Origin: Paraphysomonas bandaiensis
Lineage: Eukaryota; Chrysophyceae
DNA length: 20,781 nt
Direction of reading: 5' to 3'
Assembly (NCBI GenBank): GCA_965644295.1
Contig: CBFFRP010000497.1
Span: 1-20,781, forward strand
Positions within the stretch are counted from its first letter, which is position 1, and every line of letters starts with the position of its first letter. Positions 1 through 10,400 of this stretch are shown here, piece after piece. Under the pieces are notes generated by a model, which was not told where the DNA came from, did not search any database, and saw only the letters and a program-made list of their open reading frames with translations. Position numbers and translations under genes: made by a program.

Positions 1-3000
1 ACACTATCACCCACTTCAGGTAGAAGAGGTCCTTTGAAATACACAGTAAGTGTGGTGGCCGGGGTCGAGCGATGTCACGGCGATAAGGCCCAGCCCCATC
101 TGGAGCGAAACTGCCAAATATGAGGACCTGCGTTTAATGTGGCGAATCAAATTTCAGGACAGCGGACTCACCACTCTTTGAGAACTGCGCTGACATTAAA
201 CGCGGCGTGCTGGGTTCTACTTCAGAGGGCTCTACAGTGAACGACTGCCCACTTCGGAAGATTACATCATACTCCTGCTGCACTGCAAAATCCATCATAG
301 TCACCTGTAGTGTGTACAGTCCCGGCGCACAGTTGGCGACAGTGAAGTAATGTGTCTTCGACCATGAGGAACGTGTAACAGTCACAATGTCATCCAGAAA
401 GGGGGATACAGTGTACGAACCACTGCTGTTTGACACCCCAGCAGATATCCACATACCACTGCTGGATGACGGAGCTGCCGAAAGGGTTACTGAAACCATA
501 TTCCAGCCCACACTATTTTCTTGCAGAACAAACATATTCAAATCCACAAATATGCTCTTACAACAGAGAGTTTCCCAAACGACTGCATTCGAGAGCATTT
601 CTTCATACGAGGAAGCTAACAGGTGATTGTTTTGCGTGACACAATAGAGAGTGTAATTCGTGGACGGTGTTAGAGATGTTATTGTGATTGAGGCGTTAAC
701 AGAAGCATCGTCCACGAAGTCAAAATTGTTTGTAGAAATTACAGAATTTACAGAGTCCACGATTACCATAGATTCAAAGCTTGCGCAATAGACATAGCCT
801 CTGTTTGAGAGCTGAATTGAAACTGTAACGCGATCTCGATACGCAGTCCAGTCCACACGTAATATCTCAGGCAAACGTGCAACTGAAGGAGCGTCGTCGA
901 TGGAAAAATCGAATGTAGTTGTCCAGATGGCAGTGCAGTAGGTTGGACAAATGGTGGTGCTGTTGGTTCACCAAATGGCTGTCCTGTGGGTATTCGAGAT
1001 GGTTGACTTGATGACGGTAGTGTTGGAATCCGAGATGGCTGTACTATAGGTTGTTCTGATGGTAATCTAGAAGAAATTCCAGATGGTTGTCCTGTTGATT
1101 CACTTGATGGCAGTCCTGCTGGTTCACTAGATGGTTGCCCTGTTGGTACACTTGACGGCTGTCCACTAGGTTGACCAGATGGTTGTCCACTGGGTTGACC
1201 AGATGGCTGTCCAGTAGGGATCCCAGATGGTTGTCCACTAGGTTCACCAGATGGCGGTTCACTAGGTAGGCCAGATGGTTGTCCACTAGGTTGACCAGAT
1301 GGCTCACCTGTGGGTTCACTAGATGGCTGTCCAGTAGGGATCCCAGATGGCTGTCCTGTGGGTTCACAAGATGGCGGTTCACTAGGTAGGCCAGATGGTT
1401 GTCCACTAGGTTGGCATGATGGCTGCCCCGTAGGTTGCCCAGATGGCGGTCCACTAGGTTGACCAGATGGCTCACCTGTGGGTTCACTAGATGGCTGTCC
1501 AGTAGGGATCCCAGATGGTTGTCCACTAGGTTGACCAGATGGCTGTCCTGTCGGTTCACCAGATGGCGGTTCACTAGGTTGACATGATGGCTGTCCAGTA
1601 GGGATCCCAGATGGTTGTCCACTAGGTTGACATGATGGCTGTCCTGTCGGTTCGATTGATGGCTGTGCACTGGGTTGACCAGATGGCTCACCTGTGGGTT
1701 CACTAGATGGCTGTCCACTGGGTTGACCAGATGGCTGTCCAGTAGGGATCCCAGATGGCTGTCCTGTGGGTTCACAAGATGGCGGTTCACTAGGTAGGCC
1801 AGATGGTTGTCCACTAGGTTGGCATGATGGCTGCCCCGTAGGTTGCCCAGATGGCGGTCCACTAGGTTGACGAGATGGCTGTCCTGTCGGTTCACCAGAT
1901 GGCGGTTCACTAGGTTGACATGATGGCTGTCCAGTAGGGATCCCAGATGGCTGTCCTGTGGGTTCACAAGATGGCGGTTCACTAGGTAGGCCAGATGGTT
2001 GTCCACTAGGTTGGCATGATGGCTGCCCCGTAGGTTGCCCAGATGGCTGTCCACTAGGTTGACCAGATGGCTGTCCACTAGGTTGACGAGATGGCTGTCC
2101 TGTCGGTTGACCAGATGGCTCACCTGTGGGTTCACTAGATGGCTGTCCAGTAGGGATCCCAGATGGTTGTCCACTAGGTTGACCAGATGGCGGTTCACTA
2201 GGTAGGCCAGATGGTTGTCCACTAGGTTGGCATGATGGCTGTCCTGTCGGTTCGATTGATGGCTGTGCACTGGGTTGACAGCCATGGCTCGACACTGTGG
2301 GTTCACTAGATGGCTGTCCACCGGGTTGACCAGATGGCTGTCCAGTAGGGATCCCAGATGGCTGTCCTGTGGGTTCACCAGATGGCGAGTTCACTGAGGT
2401 GAGGCCAGATGGTTGTCCACTAGGTTGGCATGATGGCTGCCCCGTAGGTTGCCCAGATGGCCGGTCCACTAGGTTGACCGAGATGGCTGTCCTGTCGGTT
2501 CACCAGATGGCAGGTTCACTAGGTTGACATGATGGCTGTCCAGTAGGGATCCCAGATGGCTGCACCTGTGGGTTCACAAGATGGCGGTTCACTAGGTAGG
2601 CCAGATGGTTGTCCACTAGGTTGGCCATGATGGCTGTCCTGTTGGTTGCACCAGATGGCTCACCTGTAGGTTGACCAGATGGTTGTCCACTAGGTTGACG
2701 AGATGGCTGTCCTGTCGGTTCACCAGATGGCTCACCTGTGGGTTGGCATGATGGCTGTCCTGTCGGTTCACCAGATGGCTCACCTGCAGGTTGACCAGAT
2801 GGTTGTCCACTAGGTTGACGAGATGGCTGTCCTGTCGGTCCACCAGATGGCTCACCTGTGGGTTGACATGATGGCTGTCCAGTAGGGATCCCAGATGGTT
2901 GTCCACTAGGTTGACCAGATGGCTGTCCTCGTTGGTTCGGTAGATGGTTGTCCACTAGGTTGACCATGATGGCTGCCCCGTAGGTTGCCCAGATGGCGGT

Positions 3001-3331
3001 CCACTAGGTTGGCCAGATGGTTGTCCTGTGGGTTCACTAGATGGCTGTCCAGTAGGGATCCCAGATGGCTGTCCACTAGGTTGACCAGATGGCTGTCCAG
3101 TAGGGATCACAGATGGCTCACCTGTGGGTTGACATGATGGTTGTCCACTAGGTTCATCAGATGGCTGCCCAGTAGGGATCCCAGATGGTTGTCCACTAGG
3201 TTGACGAGATGGCTGTCCTGTCGGTTCACCAGATGGCTCACCTGTGGGTTGGCATGATGGCTGTCCAGTAGGGATCCCAGATGGTTGTCCACTAGGTTGG
3301 CCAGTAATAGATCTGTATTTCAAGTGGATAC
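1..3331 (-). CDS. GQPS-repeat extracellular/surface protein, partial and frame-disrupted
   Basis: The gene runs right to left and leaves the window at base 1. From about 3310 to 918 it encodes a proline-rich array of four-residue units (PSGQ, PTGQ, PSGI, PSSE, PSCQ). From about 917 to 135 it encodes a folded ectodomain with 'SNRGYVYC', 'LTPSTNYTLYC' and 'MSAQFSKSG' stretches. I recall this combination from large stramenopile surface proteins, probably adhesive or wall-linked; the function is inferred. No ATG is visible: the upstream frame opens only to a TAA near 3348, and an AG at about 3332 could be a splice acceptor, so the 5' exons are missing or elsewhere. The frame breaks several times. 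There are net insertions between 2281 and 2968, including an in-frame TGA at 2500-2502, a one-base shift near 917 and a TAA at 134-136. Coding-like sequence (ATTLTV..., GDSV) resumes in another frame at about 1-80. It could be a pseudogene or an intact gene with sequence errors. Confidence 0.68.
918..3310 (-). repeat. 12-bp-period coding minisatellite (GQPS repeats) with higher-order blocks
   Basis: Nearly 2.4 kb is built of 12-bp units. On the plus strand they read like 'ggttgaccagat' and 'ggctgtccagta', each encoding four residues on the minus strand. Units are arranged in longer near-identical blocks. For example, a block containing 'ggttcacaagatggcggttc' recurs at about 1361, 1769, 1961 and 2571; the first two spacings, 408 and 192 bp, are multiples of 12. 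This indicates expansion by unequal exchange or slippage of multi-unit segments. Because the period is a multiple of three, a second reading frame is also open for over 440 codons. Confidence 0.92.
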
Positions 3332-4140
3332 TAGAATTCGTGCTGATTAGTTATGGGTAGAGGTCTAACTAGTATGTCTAGCATTCAACTAGCCACTATA
3401 TTGGTACAAGTTTTTAACGCCTATTGCTAAATAATAAGACTTTCAATATATATATACTAAGGATACAGCTAACCCTAGCTGAAATAACTATCTAAAATCA
3501 TTGTTATAATTATATGTATATGTTGTGCTTATTGAAATCTAATTAGTCTTATTTTCCGTTACTCAAATTTTATATTTGTGTTACAATACCCGTATCAACT
3601 ATCAACAATACTAGTGGGAATAAAGTTTGGTGTTTACTTGTAGTCGTCTTCTCTGAGAAGGCAACGTAGCACTGTGTCAATACTTAGCACAATAAATAGA
3701 CTAACAAGTATATTAAACGATTCGAATCCGTAGAGCTTTATTATTTAATTTGTCTGTATATCTAAAGTACATTAAAAATAGCAGACTGATAATGTGTCTT
3801 ATTAAAAGACACTGTTTTCGGAAAATTTACAACATGCAAATGACAACGACATATACTTTCGTTAAAGTAGAAGATTTATGTAGAAGATATCACTCCAGGT
3901 GACCCGTAGCGTGAACCTGAATCAGCAAACGTCAGTATGAAAAATAAACACATGTGATTGCTGTGATGAATGTGTAAAAAGATATATTACAGCGTGAACA
4001 CACAATGCGTACACATTATTTAGAATAATCTTTTGTTACTATCCCAAAGATTCGGCTCTACATTCCCATTATATATACTAGGATATGAGGATTTGACTAC
4101 TTTGGTCTAATGCTATGCAAGACATGTTCTGACCACTCAC

Positions 4141-4253
4141 CATCTTAAGGTCGCCGTCAAATATCGAATCCCCACATTGGTAGTACAGTGTCCACAGGCT
4201 CCACTGTAGTCGGAGCAGCAATTGGCACTGCAGCCAGTATACCCGGTAATTTG
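4141..4253 (-). other. Possible short Cys-rich exon
   Basis: The minus strand is open from just after a TAA at 4254-4256. It encodes a compact cysteine cluster of the form C-x3-CC-x6-C-x2-C ('GCSANCCSDYSGACGHC'). It runs to 'AAGATG' followed at once by a strong splice donor, GTGAGT, at 4140-4135. The local base composition is more balanced than the surroundings. A further open stretch ending in TAA at 3876-3878 could be a downstream exon. It might be an upstream exon of the GQPS gene, a small separate gene, or chance. I do not recognise a family. Confidence 0.22.
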
Positions 4254-4589
4254 TTAATTATGATCAGTAAAGAAGTTTGTATTTGTTGTGTGCATGCATG
4301 CATTATCCGCAGCCACACATTTTCTAGATATTTTTCAGTTTTCTCTTAATTTGATGTCGTCTTAAGATATGTTTGGTATACAGTGTAACTACAGCGAAAG
4401 TATCCACTATAACGCGAGTACACTCTGTATATTTCCATTTGCTAGAAGTTTCTATGCAGAAGTGAGCGTACTGAAGCACTTCGTACTTACCTACAAGCAC
4501 AGTATGCATATATATCTGATGTAGTATGTATACCTACACACACTGCTTAAGTACAATTGTACAGACATACACAGTAACAAAGCCCCCCT

Positions 4590-4729
4590 ATATATACATG
4601 TATACATACATAACATACATACATATATATGCATTAGATTTCATATACACACACCATCCAACTCACTCTAATCTCATCCCAACCACACCAACACATTCAT
4701 TCCTCAAACAAATCATTCCTTCCCCTCTG
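4590..4729 (+). repeat. CATA microsatellite and nearly G-free leader before the calcium pump start
   Basis: Bases 4600-4630 are CATA/ACATA repeats. From about 4637 to 4728 the sense strand is almost only C, A and T, with a single isolated G at 4735-side flank excluded and one at about 4638. It ends at the ATG of the pump. Confidence 0.65.
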
Positions 4730-7700
4730 ATGTTATCAATTGATCACCTCCACTCTATTAATGAAGAGCAAGATGTAAGCATACATACATACACATACAC
4801 ACACCCTCTCTAACTTATGTATATATTAGTATACACAGAATTTAAAGGCACTTATTAAATTGGGTGGAATAAATGCTATTGCAGAAGGATTACATACTGA
4901 TTTACAACACGGTATCAGTCAATCTATAGATCAGATTGTATCACGACGACAACAGTATGGAGCTAATCAGGTATATACATACATGCATACATGCAGAGAG
5001 ATGTACTTAATAAGAGAGTAATGTATATATATAGTTTGAATCTCCATCATCTGCTTCATGGTTTGAATTATTTTATGAATCATTTGAGGATTCAACGGTA
5101 ATAGTGTTAGTTATATCTGCTGTGGTATCTCTGGCAGTTGGAATGTACGAAAGTTTAGCTACAGGATGGATTGAAGGAAGTGCAATCCTTGTTGCAGTTA
5201 TAATTGTAGCTGTCGTCACTGCAACTAATAACTATATGAAGGAGGTTTGAATTAAGTTTATAATGTGTATTGATAATTGTTTATGTAATTGTAGATTCAA
5301 TTTCGAAAGTTGAATGACGTCAAGGACGATGTGTTTGTTCCAGTTGTTCGGAATAGTGAAATATGTAATCTAAGTGTTAGAGATCTGGTGAGTCTATTGA
5401 ATTACTCTGTAAATATCTTGATGTCTTTCTAAATTTATGGTATGTATTTCAGGTGGTTGGGGATGTGGTTCGTCTAAATGCAGGAGATAAAATTCCAGCA
5501 GATGGTGTGTTGATTGACGGCAGCGATGTGTCATGCGATGAATCTGCGCTCACTGGAGAGAGTGATGCGCGATGCAAAGATCGAGAAACTATAGGAGATC
5601 CTTTTCTTATATCCGGGTCTACCCTTTTGACCGGCTGCTGTACAATGCTTGTCACTGCCGTTGGACCGAATTCAAGGTAGGAATTACGTATTTCCTTCAC
5701 TTCTCCACTGGCAGTTACTCCTTACACATATCTCCGCTAACAGTTTCACATATTAGATGGGGTAAAATTAAAGCAGCGCTAACAACAGAAAATGCTCCTA
5801 CCCCACTCCAGGAGAAGCTCACCACTCTTGCTGATCAAATTGGGTACATTGGGATGGCTGCTGCCGCAGCTACTTTTCTGGCGATGTTAGGCGTGTATTT
5901 TCTCTTTCCACAATACAGGGATCCCGATCTCAATACGTTCGAAGTTGTTCTAAAGGCGTTCATAATGGCTGTGACCATTGTTGTGGTTGCCGTTCCAGAA
6001 GGTCTACCACTGGCAGTTACTTTATCCTTAGCTTTCTCTACTCAGAAGATGATGGAGGACAATAACCTCATACGAGTGTTGGCAGCGTGTGAGACAATGG
6101 GGAGTGCAACAAATATTTGCTCTGATAAGACTGGAACTCTCACTCAGAACAAGATGACAGTCGTGGAGGCATGGATAGGCGGTATTCATCATACCACTGT
6201 ATCATCCCTTAATGATCTCAGTGATTCTATTGTCGACTTACTTTCTGAGGGTATTGCGGTCAACACTACCGCCTCGCTGATTCCTAAGGCTACTGATGAG
6301 TGGGAAGTGGTTGGAAACAAAACAGAAGGTGCACTATTGATGCTCCTGCAGCGCATCTTTGGGAAGGAGTATTTAGCTCTGCGTGCATGTGGCTTCAGGT
6401 CCGAGCGAGGGGACAAACTAATTACGTTTAACAGCCAGCGCAAGTGCATGAGCGTGATACAAAACCTCCCACGTTCTCACCGCGTGCTGTGCAAAGGGGC
6501 TGCAGAAGTTATTTTAGCAAAGTGCAACAAATATACAACCTCGATTGGGGAAGTTCAGCCTCTGACTAAGAATATTACTGCTGACGTCACTACTGCTATC
6601 ATGAAGATGACCAAAGACGCGCTTCGTGTGGTGGCTTTAGCTCATAAGGAAGTCCCATCTTCAGGGGATGGACCTTCTGATGACAACTTTGACGATTATG
6701 ACACCGACCTGATTTTGGATGCTATTTTTGGTATTAAGGACCCTCTGCGTCCTGAAGTTGTCGAGGCTGTGAGTGTGTGTCAGGAGGCCGGGATCGTTGT
6801 TCGCATGGTGACAGGAGACAACATCGAAACTGCGAAGGCTATCGCTACAGAGTGTGGTATCTTAACTCCCGGAGGGGTGGCGATGGAGGGTCCTCAGTTC
6901 CGTCGTTTGACCCCCGCACAAGTGGATGCAATTCTTCCTAACCTCCAAGTATTGGCTCGGTCGTCTCCGAATGATAAACACGTCCTGGTGTGCCGTCTCA
7001 ACGGCCATAATCTCCCACAGAGCAAGGAAGAGTGGTGCGAAGCACACCCAGGGCTTAGTTGGGAGGATGATAGAGGTTTTGTGCTTCCTGGGTATGCAGA
7101 GGAGTGGAAAGCTTCCAGAGAAGCCACCGGAGGAGTAGGGGAAGTTGTAGGAGTCACTGGTGACGGAACTAATGATGGTCCAGCCTTGAAGGCAGCAGAT
7201 GTGGGGCTTAGTATGGGACTATCTGGAACTGACGGTAATGTGTTGCTTTTCATACGACCTAATATATGCTTACATACGACGTGCTGCCAAATATTTACTG
7301 TAGTACCTTGTCCTTGTATTAATACTTTTGTATCTAGTTGCCAAAGATGCCTCCGATATTGTGATACTTGATGATAATTTTGCATCGATTGTTCGTGCGG
7401 TAGTGTGGGGTCGCTCAGTGTTTGACAATATCCGCAAGTTTTTGCAATTCCAATTGACTGTTAATGTTGTTGCTCTCACCCTTACATTCGTCTCTGCTGT
7501 GACCGGTTACTCGCCTCCACTTAACGCAGTGATGATGCTGTGGGTGAATCTCATTATGGATACTATGGGGGCACTAGCTCTCGGCACAGAACCCCCGTCG
7601 GAGTCGCTGTTGAATCGCTTGCCTTACAGACGCGATGCTTCTCTGATTAGCGTAGTTATGTGGAGGAATATCATTGTACAAAGCATATTTCAGATATCAC

Positions 7701-8284
7701 TTTTGGCATACCTGCTTATTGAGGGATCGAGCACCTTTGGTACTATTGAGGGATCTGTCGAACATTTCACGGTTGTTTTCAATGTCTTCGTATTTATGCA
7801 AATATTCAACGAAATTAATGCACGGTCAATTTCGAGCGACCCGAATGTTTTCAAGGGGCTTTTCCGTAACGTAATGTTTATTGGTATTTTCCTATTCACT
7901 GTGTTAGGACAGTATCTGCTAGTTGAGTATGGTGGTGACTTCGTGAAGACGACGCCCTTGAATCAAGATCAGTGGTTGAAGAGCGTCTTGCTTGGGGCAC
8001 TATCGATACCTGTTGGCGGTTTTATGCGGATAATTCCAGTACAGGAAAGCAAAGAAGATTTCGCTGGGGTGTCGAGAGTCATGCAACATCGCATTACTTC
8101 TCTTGCAAAGGCAGGGAGAAGGCATTCGGCGCACTCCAATAAGGACATTCGGAAGTCGACGGGCGTGTCGTTTTTATTCTGGGTAGTTGTAGCCGCTGCT
8201 GTTCCAGCTGCTGTGTGCCATCAGTTTGGCGTTTCTCTTGAAGTTATTGTAGACACCCTTGCCTTATATGGGATCAAATTTTAG
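4730..8284 (+). CDS. Plasma-membrane-type (P2B) Ca2+-transporting ATPase
   Basis: Exons 4730-4774, 4839-4970, 5035-5244, 5295-5387, 5453-5676, 5757-7234 and 7338-8284 join in frame to 1042 aa. The product is a P-type pump that expels Ca2+ from the cytosol using ATP. Visible marks are TGES at 194-197 (actuator), PEGLP at 315-319 in M4, CSDKTGT with phosphorylated Asp358, KGAAE (nucleotide binding), TGDGTNDGP around 702-710 (hinge), and Asn798 plus Asp802 in M6, the single-site calcium signature of PMCA pumps. Ten membrane spans fit: M1-M2 in exon 3, M3-M4 in exon 6, M5-M10 in exon 7. Two oddities are an insert of about 45 residues (about 651-695) just before the hinge, and a basic tail after M10 followed by another hydrophobic stretch (FLFWVVVAAAVPAAV). 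No long plant-type N-terminal extension is present. The start is the first ATG after a microsatellite-coded stretch and leads into a typical 'LGGINAIAEGL' N-terminus. Confidence 0.93.
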
Positions 8285-9999
8285 AAGTATTGATAGGTAG
8301 AATGTGAAGGATGATATCTGACTGGTGTAAACTGGTGCTAAGTAATACTATCTACTTAAAGTGTATAAGTTGACATTGGAAGTATGATACACTGTGGTAA
8401 TATGATGTAAATATTGGGTAGGATCATTTTTCAAGCCGAATATGAACTAAGCGATATGTGATTCCACCAGCTATTCTCATCGAGTTCCTCGTAGATTGTA
8501 GATATATTGACTTACTTATATGTAGATGGTTTTATTAAGCATCATAAGAATAAAAGTGGAATGATGATGACTATGACTTATGAATATTATGAAAATAATT
8601 TATTATTTCAGAATATCTTTTTGGGAAATATTATTCGACCTAGTCAAATTGGTTGACAAACCTAGACAAAATTCAGTATCCCTACATTAGCAACTTTAAG
8701 GTGGGTCCAATCCCGGACGCCTGTTTATTTGTCAATGTCCAAAGACGTTTACTACACAAGTGGCACTAATTACTGTCCATTAGTGTCCCTTGTACCACAC
8801 AAGCGTTAGGCTAGTATTGAGTGGGCAGAACGGAAGAACAATACCTGTGAACTATATATGCGGCAATCTCCGGTACTGATCCACCGGAACACCACGAAAA
8901 GGTGCGAGGCCGACTTTGTTGAGGGCACTATGATAATAAAACTTGAAAATTCTTGATAATATATCTCCTCTTCATCTCAGCAAACTCTTTCACAGCCTTA
9001 TATGGTTAAATTAAAGTATTACCAGCAACTGTTTGTATAACAATAATCATAATCGAGTAATAAACACATATTATGACAGTGTGTTATACATTCGAGGAGT
9101 ACCTGAAAAACTATGTTACGTGCACACATTATGAACGATGTGTCTACATAGCATTGGCTGGTTTGCAAGTACTCCTCAGATAAGGAGGACTCCTTTACTC
9201 TCTACTACATCTCTTCGACTGTTAATACTGTCTATATATCAGTAGATTGAATGTGATAGTATGAAAGCATGAATCTAACTGACAGGCTCTTATTGGATGT
9301 TATTTACAATGCAGAAGATCTGCCTCATGATTCTCTTCTTGTGTCTGTTTTCTATCAGCATGAGGAACAAAGCATATGAAGAAGAGCTACCAGTGTGTGT
9401 ATGTGTGTGTTATAAGGGATTGACAGGCTATAAATTGATAGTAAATGATAGTGTTATGAGTATGTTTAAGTGCAGTGGCTGCTGTCTGTTAAAGTATCAG
9501 TCCACTCCTCTATGTACTCTAACACCCACCTGTATGCCGTTACTCTATACTGGAGATATACGTACATACCATACCTCCACTGTACGTAGATATGTACGTA
9601 TATACTTGATATGCAGCAGTACATACGTACAAGTCTAGTCTGTACATAGCATACAGCAGCTGCAGCAGTACATATGTGATACGTGATGTGTACATACTGC
9701 TGTACAAATTCCTCGATAGATATCCCCATACATACGGTTTTACCTATAGAAAGATGTATTTTCTATAACCAAAATCCCTAATATCCATAAAAAATTGGAA
9801 AAATGACGTATCTAGGAGCTACGGATGCGGAAAACACAATATCTGGCTGCAATAGATACTACGTAGATTGCGCAGTCAAGGCTACTCTGTACGTTTCATG
9901 TTGTCTTGAGTTCATTATTATGCTACTTAGAATGCATTCTCCTCACCTTCGTGTATTGGTGTTAGCCTAATGAAGGTAAGCGAATCACTGTATATATAG
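8285..9999. other. Intergenic gap without recognisable genes
   Basis: About 1.7 kb separates the pump stop codon from the tandem array upstream of the oxygenase. The sequence is AT-rich apart from a slightly more GC-balanced patch at about 8690-8930, where I found no convincing exon, tRNA or 5S gene. From about 9470 to 9720 there is a run rich in TACGTA, GTAC and CAGCAGTA motifs with several short inverted repeats. Open frames here are short and look like chance. Confidence 0.55.
9663..9702. repeat. Short inverted repeat (CAGCAGTA / TACTGCTG)
   Basis: An 8-base arm CAGCAGTA at 9663-9670 is matched by its exact complement TACTGCTG at 9695-9702, with partly pairing flanks. Another CAGCAGTACATA copy lies at about 9614. 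It could form a hairpin, but no function is evident and the surroundings are low in complexity. Confidence 0.4.
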
Positions 10000-10000
10000 T

Positions 10001-10275
10001 GTCGTATGTAAAGTGTCATATGAAGCTCTATATGTATAGTCATGTATAGTGTCGTATGCATACTTTCGCATACGCGAATTGTACTATATGTAAAGTGTCA
10101 TATGTATATAGTCATACGTGAAGTGTCATATGTATAGTCATACGTGAAGTGTCATATGTAGAGTGTCATATGTATAGTCATACGTGAAGTGTCATATGTA
10201 GAGTGTTGTATGTGAAGTGCCGTATGTAAAGTGTGAAGTGTCCTATATATAAGCATATACGTAAAGTGTCATATA
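10001..10275. repeat. Compound 12/14-bp tandem array upstream of the oxygenase gene
   Basis: Two unit types alternate: a 14-base unit 'agtgtcatatgtaN' and a 12-base unit 'agtcatacgtga'. At about 10110-10200 they form 26-bp composites repeated three times. Flanking units are more diverged (agtgtcgtatgtaa, agtgccgtatgtaa). The cores CATATG and CATACG are palindromic or nearly so. The array ends about 125 bases before the proposed oxygenase start codon, so it lies in its promoter or 5' leader. Confidence 0.8.
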
Positions 10276-10289
10276 TATATGACCCACAT

Positions 10290-10400
10290 CGTTCACATGT
10301 CACATACATACATACACACACATACATACACACCTATATATACATATATACATACATACATACATATCGTATGAACCCTCATATATATACCTCTACACAT
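10290..10400 (+). repeat. CATA/CA microsatellite leader before the oxygenase start
   Basis: Runs of CATA and CACA, with TATA patches, occupy the 110 bases just before the ATG at 10401. The sense strand is almost free of G. Similar CATA tracts recur inside intron 1 (about 10520-10640). Confidence 0.75.

Larger units (their letters stand above)
3332..4729. other. AT-rich intergenic gap
   Basis: About 1.4 kb lies between the GQPS gene and the calcium pump. Most of it is AT-rich with stops in all frames. The only gene-like piece is a possible Cys-rich exon at 4141-4253 on the minus strand. The last 200 bases (about 4520-4729) are CATA/TATA microsatellite followed by a nearly G-free stretch leading to the pump start codon. 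I see no RNA gene. Confidence 0.6.

Noticed and set aside
918-3310. Regular repeats considered as a CRISPR array
   Set aside because: The 12-bp units are contiguous without unique spacers, are coding on the minus strand, and the window is eukaryotic.
4526-4729. In-frame upstream extension of the calcium pump
   Set aside because: It is translated microsatellite (Tyr/Thr/Ile/His repeats); the ATG at 4730 leads directly into a family-like N-terminus.
6894-7385. 163-codon minus-strand open frame across the pump
   Set aside because: It is a shadow of the conserved pump exon on the other strand, with no independent support.
8690-8930. More GC-balanced patch considered as a tRNA, 5S gene or hidden exon
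   Set aside because: No cloverleaf, box A/B pair or open frame with splice signals could be assembled from it.
9297-9638. 113-codon plus-strand open frame with a hydrophobic start (MLFTMQKICLMILFLCLF)
   Set aside because: It resembles a signal peptide at first, but it soon runs into low-complexity TACGTA/CAGCAG sequence with no domain, and nothing suggests splicing to other exons.
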